Source: Pseudomonadota bacterium (GTDB lineage: Bacteria > Pseudomonadota > Alphaproteobacteria > Sphingomonadales > Sphingomonadaceae). From it: a stretch of 8,945 nucleotides of DNA. The stretch is from positions 1 through 8,945 of the forward strand of contig JAEZCS010000063.1 of NCBI GenBank assembly GCA_023433445.1, written 5' to 3'. A model generated the notes under the pieces. The model was not told where the DNA came from. It saw only the letters and a list, made by a program, of their open reading frames with translations, and made no database searches. This document shows positions 1 to 6,555 of the stretch, piece by piece. Within the stretch, counting starts at the first letter, position 1; the number at the start of each line of letters is the position of its first letter. A program made the translations under genes and the position numbers.

Positions 1-663
1 TCCAGCGACCTCCTGTCCAAATGGTATGGCGAAAGCGAGCAGCAGATTGCCCGCCTGTTCGCCCGCGCGCGGCAGGTGGCGCCTACGGTCATTTTCATCG
101 ATGAGCTGGACAGCCTTGTCCCGGCGCGAGGCGGCGGGTTGGGCGAACCGGCTGTGACAGAGCGGGTGGTGAATACCATTTTGGCCGAAATGGATGGGCT
201 GGAGGAGCTGCAATCGGTCATCGACATCGGCGCGACCAACCGGCCGACACTGATCGATCCTGCGTTGCTGCGTCCGGGCCGCTTCGATGAGCTGATCTAC
301 GTCCCGGTGCCTGAAAAGGCGGGGCGCAAGCGCATCCTTGCCATCCACACCGGGAAGATGCCGCTGGCCGACGATGTGGATCTCGACGATCTGGCCGAAC
401 GGACCGAGCGGTTCACCGGCGCGGACTTGGAAGATCTGGTGCGCCGCGCGGGCCTGATTGCGTTGCGCCAGTCGCTGTCGGTCGAACGCGTCGAGCAGGC
501 GCATTTCAACGAGGCGCTGGAAGAAACCCGCGCTTCGGTGACGCCTGAAATGGAGCAGGAGTATGAAAAGATACAGTCCCAGCTGAAGCAAAGCGCCATG
601 CGGGTCGACCCGATCGGCTTTGTTTCGCCGGGGATGCTCCGTTCGCGCGAGAGCCAGCCTTAA
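1..663 (+). CDS. CDC48/p97-like AAA ATPase, C-terminal part (5' end outside window)
   Basis: The frame is open from base 1, so only the last 220 residues are visible; the upstream domains and the Walker A of this module lie outside. Visible in order: an aromatic pore loop KWYGESE (residues 7-13), Walker B VIFIDE (30-35, D34/E35), sensor 1 GATN (N80), and an arginine-finger region LRPGRFDELIY (R91, R94). A C-terminal helical lid follows with GADLEDLVRRAG, and a charged tail ends with IGF plus about ten further residues. These match the last AAA module of CDC48/p97-type hexameric unfoldases, which pull proteins apart using ATP in the cytoplasm. The strong LRPGRFD finger and pore loop favour CDC48 over FtsH, and no HExxH protease motif follows. 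Substrate is unknown. A hairpin at 677-701 follows the stop. Confident in family, not in role. Confidence 0.9.
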   Translation, partial: SSDLLSKWYGESEQQIARLFARARQVAPTVIFIDELDSLVPARGGGLGEPAVTERVVNTILAEMDGLEELQSVIDIGATNRPTLIDPALLRPGRFDELIYVPVPEKAGRKRILAIHTGKMPLADDVDLDDLAERTERFTGADLEDLVRRAGLIALRQSLSVERVEQAHFNEALEETRASVTPEMEQEYEKIQSQLKQSAMRVDPIGFVSPGMLRSRESQP

Positions 664-676
664 CAAGGGCTAACGG

Positions 677-701
677 ATTGCGGATTGAACCCATCCGCAA
701 T
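677..701 (+). terminator. Hairpin after the AAA ATPase gene, probable terminator
   Basis: ATTGCGGAT (677-685) and ATCCGCAAT (693-701) are perfect reverse complements, giving a 9-bp stem with a 7-nt loop. Two extra G-T pairs are possible at the base. The stem starts 14 nt after the TAA stop and is followed by only a short T run (701-703), so Rho-independent activity would be modest. The remaining gap to the next gene (702-811) holds a further 8-bp complementarity (701-708 with 742-749) that shares base 701. Confidence 0.55.
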
Positions 702-811
702 TTGCGCGTTCGCTTATCCATGACCGGGCCTTGAGCCCACCCGCGCAAAGCGGCTTGCAAGGCTCGCCGTTATTTGCAAGGCCCATGCAGAAGGCAAACA
801 GGCGAGTATTG

Positions 812-1438
812 ATGGCCTCCATTCCCCTAAAGACTAAAGCAGCTCCGGCCTCATTCCTTGGGCAATGGAGCTTGTTCTTCCGCCAGTTCGTGAAGCATCC
901 CGGCATGATCGGATCGGTGATCCCATCCTCCCCCGCGCTGGTGAAGAGCATGCTCGATCAGGTGGACTGGCAGCGCACTCGGCTGTTTGTGGAATATGGG
1001 CCAGGCGTCGGCACCTTCACCCGGCCAATCCTGGAGCGCATGCACCCGGACGCCAAGCTGTTGGCGATCGACCTAAACCTCGACTTCGTGGCCTGGCTCG
1101 ACGCGCAGATCGATGATCCCCGGCTGCGGGTGGTTCACGGATCGGCGGCGGACGTTCGCCGGTTCATCACCGAGGCAGGGCATCAGCATGCCGATTATGT
1201 CCTGTCCGGTATCCCCTTCTCGACCTTGCCGGAAGGCGTTGGGGAGCTGGTCTGCGCGGAAACGCAGCGCGCGCTGCGGCCGGGCGGGGAATTCCTGGTC
1301 TATCAATATTCGGCTTTCGTCCGGCGGCTTCTCACGGGAGAGTTCAACGACGTTGCGGAGCGTGTCGAATGGCGCAACATCCCGCCTTGCCGCACCTTTC
1401 GCGCTAAAAAGGCGGTCAGCTTGGCCCAGGCGGCTTGA
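812..1438 (+). CDS. SAM-dependent methyltransferase, phospholipid N-methyltransferase (PmtA)-like
   Basis: This 208-aa class I methyltransferase has the SAM-binding motif I EYGPGVG (E61-G67), an acidic motif II AIDLN, HGSAADV in the motif III region, and SGIPFSTLP in the motif IV position. The sequence resembles the PmtA / rRNA-adenine-dimethylase-like group, which in alphaproteobacteria includes enzymes that methylate phosphatidylethanolamine toward phosphatidylcholine. Start: the frame stays open upstream to a TTG at 731 and contains an ATG at 785. I prefer ATG 812 because AGGCGAG lies about 5 nt upstream and the preceding residues look non-conserved. The C-terminus lacks the aromatic W-rich ending I recall in relatives. 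Substrate cannot be told from sequence; a small-molecule or rRNA target remains possible. The gene stands alone, between two hairpins. Confidence 0.8.
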   Translation: MASIPLKTKAAPASFLGQWSLFFRQFVKHPGMIGSVIPSSPALVKSMLDQVDWQRTRLFVEYGPGVGTFTRPILERMHPDAKLLAIDLNLDFVAWLDAQIDDPRLRVVHGSAADVRRFITEAGHQHADYVLSGIPFSTLPEGVGELVCAETQRALRPGGEFLVYQYSAFVRRLLTGEFNDVAERVEWRNIPPCRTFRAKKAVSLAQAA

Positions 1439-1451
1439 CGAGCGTTTGACT

Positions 1452-1472
1452 GGCGCCGCAGGTTGCGGCGCC
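1452..1472 (+). terminator. Perfect GC-rich hairpin after methyltransferase gene, probable terminator
   Basis: GGCGCCGCA (1452-1460) and TGCGGCGCC (1464-1472) pair perfectly over 9 bp with a 3-nt loop, followed by TTTCG. It begins 14 nt after the TGA stop and 53 nt before the proA start. The T run is short, but the stem is very stable, so an intrinsic terminator is the simplest reading. It implies proA has its own promoter, though none is recognisable in the remaining 50 bases. Confidence 0.65.
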
Positions 1473-1524
1473 TTTCGCCGGCCCCGGCTTTCATGCTAAG
1501 GGCGCGGGCGAAAGGCTTGAACAG

Positions 1525-2790
1525 ATGAATGACCTTACCCAGACTCCCGAAATGCTCATCGCCGCGATGGGCGCACGTGCCCGTGCAGCCGCCACGACGC
1601 TGGCCAGCGCAAGCGACGCGCAAAAGATCGATGCTTTGCGCCGCGCCGCACAGGCGCTTCGGGATCAGGCGCCGCAAATCCTTGCCGCCAATGCGCGTGA
1701 CGTGGAAAATGCCGCTGCCAATGGTCTCTCGCCAGCCATGCTCGACCGGCTTCGCCTGGACGAAGCTCGGGTGGCAGCGACCGCCGCTGGCGTCGATCAG
1801 GTCGCAAGCCTCGAAAATCCGCTTGGCAGCGTCATCGACAAGCAGGTCCGGCCCAACGGCATGGAACTGTCGCGTGTGCGCGTTCCCCTGGGCGTGATCG
1901 GCATCATCTATGAAAGCCGCCCCAATGTGACCGCCGACGCAGCTGCTCTTTGCCTGCGTGCGGGCAATGCCGTCATCCTGCGCGGCGGCAGCGAGGCGAA
2001 GGAAAGCAATCGCGCCATCCACGCCGCCATGGCGGAGGGCATTGCCGCTGCGGGATTGCCCGCCGACGCGGTGCAGCTGGTACCGACAACGGATCGCGCC
2101 GCCGTGGGTGCATTGCTGAAGGCGTCGGATTTCATCGACCTTATCGTACCCCGCGGTGGCAAGAGCCTGGTCGCGCGCGTCCAAGAGGAAGCGCGTGTGC
2201 CCGTGCTCGCGCATCTCGACGGCATCAATCACAGCTATGTCGATGGCGCGGCCGATCCTGACATGGCCGTCAAGCTGATCGTCAATGCCAAGATGCGCCG
2301 GACAGGCATTTGCGGCGCGACCGAGACGGTGTTGATCGACAATGCCTTCGCTTCCGCTCCTACCATCGTTAAAGCGCTGCTCGACGCCAAGTGCGAAGTG
2401 CGCGGGGACGCGGCGGTGCAGGCGCTGGACGAGCGTGTCATTGCGGCATCGGACGAGGATTGGGATACCGAATATCTCGACGCCATCGTCTCCGTGCGGC
2501 TGGTCGACGGTCTGGACGAAGCGCTCGCTCATATCGCCGCTCATGCCAGCCATCACACCGACGCGATCATCACCGAAGACGCGCAAAAGGCGGAACGCTT
2601 CCTCAATGCCGTCGATAGCGCGATCGTCATGTGGAACGCCTCCACCCAATTTGCCGACGGCGGCGAGTTCGGCCTGGGTGCGGAGATCGGCATTTCGACA
2701 GGCCGCCTCCACGCCCGTGGCCCGGTGGCGCTGGAAGGCCTCACGACCTACAAATGGCTGGTGCGCGGAACGGGGCAGACGCGGCCGTAA
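1525..2790 (+). CDS. proA: Gamma-glutamyl phosphate reductase (glutamate-5-semialdehyde dehydrogenase)
   Basis: The enzyme reduces gamma-glutamyl phosphate with NADPH to glutamate-5-semialdehyde, the second step of proline synthesis, in the cytoplasm. The product is 421 aa, close to the 417 aa of E. coli ProA. Recognisable blocks are GVIGIIYESRPNVT, LRGGSEAKESN, LIVPRGGKSL, LAHLDGINHSYVD, and RRTGICGATET, which holds the catalytic cysteine C263. Further blocks are EDWDTEYLD, HTDAIIT, and the C-terminal FGLGAEIGISTGRLHARGP with GLTTYKW. Start ATG 1525 has GAAAGG about 9 nt upstream and gives a normal N-terminus. It is preceded by a terminator-like hairpin, so it is probably transcribed alone, and it converges on kdsA. 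proB is not in the window. No damage seen. Confidence 0.97.
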   Translation: MNDLTQTPEMLIAAMGARARAAATTLASASDAQKIDALRRAAQALRDQAPQILAANARDVENAAANGLSPAMLDRLRLDEARVAATAAGVDQVASLENPLGSVIDKQVRPNGMELSRVRVPLGVIGIIYESRPNVTADAAALCLRAGNAVILRGGSEAKESNRAIHAAMAEGIAAAGLPADAVQLVPTTDRAAVGALLKASDFIDLIVPRGGKSLVARVQEEARVPVLAHLDGINHSYVDGAADPDMAVKLIVNAKMRRTGICGATETVLIDNAFASAPTIVKALLDAKCEVRGDAAVQALDERVIAASDEDWDTEYLDAIVSVRLVDGLDEALAHIAAHASHHTDAIITEDAQKAERFLNAVDSAIVMWNASTQFADGGEFGLGAEIGISTGRLHARGPVALEGLTTYKWLVRGTGQTRP

Positions 2791-2803
2791 TTTTCGCCAG
2801 CTC

Positions 2804-2848
2804 CCCCGTTTGGCCTTGAACCCTTCGACAGGCTCGGGGCGAACGGGG
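2804..2848. repeat. Sphingomonad-type palindromic repeat forming a hairpin between convergent genes
   Basis: CCCCGTT (2804-2810) pairs with AACGGGG (2842-2848), and the stem can continue inward through T-G and G-C pairs and a short CC/GG segment. The inner part (2821-2847) follows the pattern CCCTTCGACA...GCGAACGGG, which I recall as an abundant dispersed repeat in sphingomonads and related bacteria. That is memory, not a search. Lying between the stops of convergent proA and kdsA, it may end transcription from both sides, though there is no T run on either strand. Confidence 0.6.
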
Positions 2849-2863
2849 TGAGAGGGATGGGTG

Positions 2864-3691
2864 TCAGCCTTTCACCACCTCATCGATAGCCTTGAGCTTT
2901 GCCAGCAGCGGCCCCATCCAGTCCAGCGGCAGCATGACCGGCCCATCGGAGGGAGCCCGGTCCGGATCATCATGCGCTTCGGCAAACACCGCCGCGACGC
3001 CCGCCGCGACCGCGCTGCGCGCCAGCACAGGCGCAAATTCCCGCTGGCCTCCGGACGCTGACCCCAATCCCCCTGGTTGCTGCACCGAGTGGGTCGCATC
3101 GAACACCACCGGATAACCGGTCTCGCTCATCACCGGCAGGGATCGCATGTCGCTGACCAGCGTGTTGTACCCAAAGCTGGCCCCGCGCTCAGTCAACAGA
3201 ATGCGTTCATTACCGGTCGATGCGACTTTCTGCGCCACCGCAGCCATGTCCCAGGGCGCAAGGAACTGCCCCTTCTTCACATTGACCACAGCGCCCGTCC
3301 GTCCGGCGGCGAGCAACAGATCCGTCTGACGGCACAGGAACGCCGGGATCTGCAGAATATCCACCGCCTGCGCCGCTGCCTCCACCTGACCTGCCTCATG
3401 CACATCGGTCAGCACAGGGCAGCCCAGCTGCGCCTTCACGTCGGCCAGGATCGCCAGCCCCGCATCGATCCCCACGCCGCGCTGCCCCGACACGGATGTC
3501 CGGTTCGCCTTGTCGAAGGAGGATTTGAAGATGAACGGCACGCCCGCCTTGCGCGCGACATCCCCCAGTTTCTCCGCCATCATCATCGCATGATCGCGGC
3601 TTTCAATCTGGCAGGGCCCCGAAATCAGGACGAACGGCAGGTCATTACCAATCGTAATCGGCCCTGTGGAAACATGCTTGAGAGTGGTCAT
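2864..3691 (-). CDS. kdsA: 3-deoxy-8-phosphooctulonate (KDO-8-P) synthase, metal-dependent class
   Basis: The enzyme condenses phosphoenolpyruvate with arabinose-5-phosphate to KDO-8-phosphate, the first committed step of the KDO sugar that links lipid A to the LPS core. Visible blocks are SGPCQIES (24-31), FKSSFDKANRTS (55-66), GQRGVG, DVHEAGQ, IPAFLCRQTDLL, NVKKGQFLAPWD, FDATHSVQQPGG, and EAHDDPDRAPSDGP near the C-terminus. C27, H201, E238 and D249 align with the metal ligands C11, H185, E222 and D233 of the Aquifex enzyme at a constant offset of 16. This indicates a class II, metal-dependent enzyme rather than the E. coli Asn type. Start: ATG at 3691 gives 275 aa, a normal length, with GAAGTGAG a few bases upstream. 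The in-frame start at 3742 would overlap the upstream gene and adds an atypical N-terminus. It is second in an operon, 5 nt after the PLA2-like gene. Confidence 0.96.
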   Translation of the reverse strand: MTTLKHVSTGPITIGNDLPFVLISGPCQIESRDHAMMMAEKLGDVARKAGVPFIFKSSFDKANRTSVSGQRGVGIDAGLAILADVKAQLGCPVLTDVHEAGQVEAAAQAVDILQIPAFLCRQTDLLLAAGRTGAVVNVKKGQFLAPWDMAAVAQKVASTGNERILLTERGASFGYNTLVSDMRSLPVMSETGYPVVFDATHSVQQPGGLGSASGGQREFAPVLARSAVAAGVAAVFAEAHDDPDRAPSDGPVMLPLDWMGPLLAKLKAIDEVVKG

Positions 3692-3696
3692 GTCGC

Positions 3697-3990
3697 TCAC
3701 TTCGGCGCTTTCACGAAGCGGCGCAAGAGCTGTCCCCGCCACGGACCCTTGCCGGGATGATAGTTCCAGCAGAACCAGCCAAAGACGAGGCAGGCAAGAA
3801 GAGAGGGCAGCGCCATCGGGTCGCCATTACTGCGCATGTGCCGGTAAAAGGCGAAATCCGCCCGCCATCGGTCGCGCTCGCTGCCTCCGCCGTTGATGCC
3901 ATAGGCATTGTCATGTTTCCGGCAGCCGATGTTTCGGTTGTATTTGCGGTGATCTATGAAATAGCAGTAATCGCGTTCGGGTGTCGTCAT
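3697..3990 (-). CDS. Small phospholipase A2-like protein with one membrane segment, upstream of kdsA
   Basis: This 97-aa protein contains GCRKHDNAYG (22-31), with C23, H26, D27 and Y30 matching the phospholipase A2 active-site pattern CxxHDxxY. A downstream ADFAFY places D45 where the second catalytic-network Asp is expected. One hydrophobic stretch (about 59-78, rich in Leu, Phe and Trp) could span the membrane, followed by a basic tail. There is no signal peptide. Family knowledge: PLA2 enzymes cleave the sn-2 acyl chain of phospholipids using His/Asp and calcium; here the glycine-rich calcium loop is not obvious, so catalysis is unproven. The frame extends upstream to 4083, but ATG 3990 starts the part that looks conserved. 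No good ribosome site is visible. It is first in an operon with kdsA and divergent from the gene at 3997. Confidence 0.7.
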   Translation of the reverse strand: MTTPERDYCYFIDHRKYNRNIGCRKHDNAYGINGGGSERDRWRADFAFYRHMRSNGDPMALPSLLACLVFGWFCWNYHPGKGPWRGQLLRRFVKAPK

Positions 3991-3996
3991 GGCCCG

Positions 3997-5139
3997 ATGT
4001 GGAACAGGGCCGTGCAGAAGTTCAAGCGTAAAGTCTTCTACCTTGGCGGTTTTGATCCGCGCGGGGTGCGTTTTTATCACCAACTCTACCGTGAGCAGGC
4101 GGAGCGCTATGCGCGCCTGTCAGGCGAGCAGGTGGAGGTAAGCGCGCGCCGTCCAGGCCCGGCGTCGTCCGCGATCTGGACCGTCACCAATCACAGCGCC
4201 GGGGTCGAGACCGATTATGAATTCCTCCGGTGGGAGGATCTGGTCGGGAAGGTGTGGATTCGCAATCCGCTGCTCCTCGCCTGGCGATCGATCGCCACCT
4301 ATTCCGCCCATGCCCGGCACATGCAGTTCCTGCGCATGCGCAAGCTGCGGCCTGGGCCGGTCATCACTATCCTCTACCCGCCGCTGCTCGCCGTCCTGAT
4401 CCCGTTGGCGCTAGCGCTGATTCCGGCGTTGCTCCTGTCTTTGCTGATGCCATTCTGGGCGTCCGCTTTGATTGGCATAGGCATCAGCGCGCTAGTGTCG
4501 GGGCGATTGCTTAACAAACTAATCGTGCCGTGGCTGCTCCGCTTCATGTATTACAACCACAGCGTCGCCGCGCGCGGACCGGGCGAAGACATGAATGCTC
4601 GCCTCGACCAGTTCGCCGCCCGCATCGTTGAGGAGATGGATGGTCCATGGGACGAAGTCATCTTTGTCTCTCACAGCAACGGCACGGTTTACGCGATGAG
4701 CGTCCTTCGCCGAATCCTCGAGCTGCGCGAAGGCAAGCCCTTGCCAGACAACTTCACTGCTCTCACGCTAGGGCAGGTCATACCCGTGATAGCCTTGCGC
4801 AAGGACGCGCGCTGGTATCATGCCGATCTCAAGGCGTTGGATGAAGGGCAGTTCCGCCTCGTCGATCTCTCCGCGCCAGCAGATGGGGCGGCTTATTATG
4901 ATGTCCACCCGATCCGCCTCGTGTCGGATGGCTGCGCCGCCCGCGTCGATCTGCTCTCACCGCGCTTCCATCTCTTCTACTTGCCCGAAAATTATCATAG
5001 CGGCTGGTCGAACAAATATGAGGCGCATTTCGATTATCTGCGCGTTGGCGATCGCCTCTCGCCGGTCGACTATGTCAGCCTGACAGCAGGTTGCCGCACA
5101 GTCGATGAAGCCATCGCTGCATTCAAGGCCCTCTCGTGA
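3997..5139 (+). CDS. Predicted membrane protein with lipase-like SHSNG serine motif (alpha/beta-hydrolase-like)
   Basis: I do not recognise a named family. The 380-aa product begins with VFYLGGFDPRG, a strand-plus-loop pattern. It has a hydrophobic block at about 122-172 long enough for two membrane helices, then VIFVSHSNGTVYAM, with S227 in S-H-S-N-G. This is the GxSxG nucleophile elbow of alpha/beta-hydrolases with Ser in place of the first Gly. Later VDLSAPADGAAYYDVHP and PRFHLFYLPENYH supply Asp and His candidates for a triad. A membrane-bound esterase or lipase-like enzyme is plausible, but substrate is unknown. The frame is open back to 3757, but that stretch is antisense to the PLA2-like gene, so I take ATG 3997; GTG 4012 is an alternative. 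The TGA overlaps the P450 start (GTGA), suggesting translational coupling. Confidence 0.75.
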   Translation: MWNRAVQKFKRKVFYLGGFDPRGVRFYHQLYREQAERYARLSGEQVEVSARRPGPASSAIWTVTNHSAGVETDYEFLRWEDLVGKVWIRNPLLLAWRSIATYSAHARHMQFLRMRKLRPGPVITILYPPLLAVLIPLALALIPALLLSLLMPFWASALIGIGISALVSGRLLNKLIVPWLLRFMYYNHSVAARGPGEDMNARLDQFAARIVEEMDGPWDEVIFVSHSNGTVYAMSVLRRILELREGKPLPDNFTALTLGQVIPVIALRKDARWYHADLKALDEGQFRLVDLSAPADGAAYYDVHPIRLVSDGCAARVDLLSPRFHLFYLPENYHSGWSNKYEAHFDYLRVGDRLSPVDYVSLTAGCRTVDEAIAAFKALS

Positions 5140-6500
5140 CCGAACCTTTCACTCCGCCCTATCCGCAGCCGCCGCGCACCCGCCGGGGCCTCGTCAAACG
5201 CTTCCTGCGCGGCTGGCACAGCTGGATCCATGTGCTGTTCGAAAAAAGCTACACCATGAAGCTGGGCGAGATCCGCATGCCGGGGCAGACCATGTATATC
5301 GCCAATGAATTGCCGCTGGTGGACAAGGTGCTGCGCGGTGGCACTGCCTTCCCCAAACATCGCGAGCTGGTGCGCAACCTGTCGCCCCTGATCGGCAACA
5401 GCGTCTTTTCCGCGAATGGCGAGGATTGGGAAAGCCAGCGCGCGATGGTGAACCCGGCCTTTGCCCATACCGCGCTGCATCGGTCGATGCCCCTGATGGT
5501 CGCGGCAGCCGACGATCTGCTCGCGCGCATCGATGCCGCCGACCGCACGAAGCCGGTCGATATCGACCCGATGATGACCCATGTCGCGGCCGATATCATC
5601 TTCCGCACGCTCTTTTCTGAAGCGCTGGACGAGCATCGTTCCAACATCATCCACAACGCCTTTGGCCGTTTCCAGCGTTACGCCCACAGCGCATCGATGC
5701 TCCGCCTCTACGGATTTCCCGCACGTTGGTTCGAACAGCGGTCGCTCAAACCCGCAAAGGCGATACACGACGTATTCCGCCCGATCGTCGAGGCCCGCTA
5801 TCAGGGCTTCCACGAACGCGGAGAGTCCCCGCACAAGGATATTCTCCAGTCGCTGATCGAGGCGAAGCATCCGGAAACCGGCGATCCCTTCACCCTGCAA
5901 CAGGTGATGGATCAGGTTTCTACCGTATTCCTCGCCGGCCACGAAACATCTGCCAGCACCATGACGTGGGCGCTCTATATGCTGGCGGAATGCGCCCATA
6001 TCCAGAATGCGGCGCGTGCCGAAGTAATGGCGCTGGCAGGCGAGGAGGCGTTCACTGCCGCGATGCTCAAGGACATGGGGCATGTCCGCAACATCTTCCG
6101 CGAAACGCTGCGCCTCTATCCGCCGGTTGCCTTCTTCCCGCGTGAAGTGCCGTGCCCGATGCCCATGCGCGACAAGCAATTGGAGGAAGGCGCGATGCTG
6201 GTCGTCGCGCCATGGCTGACCCAGCGGAACAAGGATAATTGGGGCTGCCCGCACAGCTTCGACCCCGACCGCTTCGATGATCCCGCCAATGCCGAGATGG
6301 TGAAGCAGGCCTGGTTCCCGTTCGGCCGCGGCCCCCGCGTCTGCGTCGGCGCAGGCTTCGCCCAGCAGGAGGTGATGACCGTGATCGCCAGCGTCCTGCG
6401 CCGGTATCGGCTGTCTGTGCCGGAAGGATTCAAGCCCGAACCGATCAGCCGCCTGACGATAAGGCCGAGGACGGGCATGAAGCTGATGTTCGAGGCGTAA
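5136..6500 (+). CDS. Cytochrome P450
   Basis: This 454-aa heme monooxygenase has all core motifs: I-helix AGHETS (267-272, oxygen activation), K-helix ETLR (E323, R326), PERF-type DPDRF (376-380), and the heme loop FGRGPRVCVG (396-405) with C403 as the heme thiolate. There is no N-terminal signal or membrane anchor; the N-terminus is proline- and arginine-rich. P450s insert one oxygen atom into lipophilic substrates using electrons from a reductase, usually a ferredoxin pair in alphaproteobacteria; no such partner is encoded nearby. The I- and K-helix wording (FRETLRLYPP) is of the type seen in fatty-acid and terpenoid oxidising P450s, but the CYP family and substrate cannot be assigned here. 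Start GTG 5136 overlaps the preceding TGA, with AAGG about 7 nt upstream; ATGs further in would cut the fold. Confidence 0.95.
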   Translation: MTEPFTPPYPQPPRTRRGLVKRFLRGWHSWIHVLFEKSYTMKLGEIRMPGQTMYIANELPLVDKVLRGGTAFPKHRELVRNLSPLIGNSVFSANGEDWESQRAMVNPAFAHTALHRSMPLMVAAADDLLARIDAADRTKPVDIDPMMTHVAADIIFRTLFSEALDEHRSNIIHNAFGRFQRYAHSASMLRLYGFPARWFEQRSLKPAKAIHDVFRPIVEARYQGFHERGESPHKDILQSLIEAKHPETGDPFTLQQVMDQVSTVFLAGHETSASTMTWALYMLAECAHIQNAARAEVMALAGEEAFTAAMLKDMGHVRNIFRETLRLYPPVAFFPREVPCPMPMRDKQLEEGAMLVVAPWLTQRNKDNWGCPHSFDPDRFDDPANAEMVKQAWFPFGRGPRVCVGAGFAQQEVMTVIASVLRRYRLSVPEGFKPEPISRLTIRPRTGMKLMFEA

Positions 6501-6507
6501 TTTGTTC

Positions 6508-6529
6508 CCCCTCCCGCCAGCGGGAGGGG
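6508..6529. terminator. Perfect 10-bp GC-rich hairpin between convergent genes
   Basis: CCCCTCCCGC (6508-6517) and GCGGGAGGGG (6520-6529) are perfect reverse complements, and TT/AA can extend the base past one bulged C. It begins 8 nt after the P450 stop and lies 27 nt beyond the stop of the convergent membrane protein gene (6556). Neither side has a T run, so termination would rely on the stable stem or on Rho. The same kind of CCCTCCCGC hairpin is common between genes in GC-rich alphaproteobacteria, as far as I recall. Confidence 0.6.
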
Positions 6530-6555
6530 AATAAGACTAGCGCGCAGACCATGAC

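Noticed and set aside
731..811. TTG 731 or ATG 785 as start of the methyltransferase
   Set aside because: Residues before ATG 812 look non-conserved, and the best ribosome-site match sits in front of 812; not fully excluded.
1303..2712. 469-codon open frame on the minus strand across proA
   Set aside because: It is wholly antisense to a clear proA and has low-complexity, Arg/His/Gly-rich content typical of GC-rich shadow frames.
3692..3742. Longer kdsA start at 3742
   Set aside because: It would add 17 atypical residues and overlap the upstream gene; ATG 3691 gives the usual length and has a ribosome site.
3757..3996. N-terminal extension of the hydrolase-like gene back to 3757
   Set aside because: The extra 80 residues are antisense to the PLA2-like gene with its conserved HD motif, and look unlike the rest of the protein.
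5070..6254. 394-codon open frame on the minus strand across the P450 gene
   Set aside because: Antisense to a P450 with all conserved motifs, and no recognisable protein pattern of its own.
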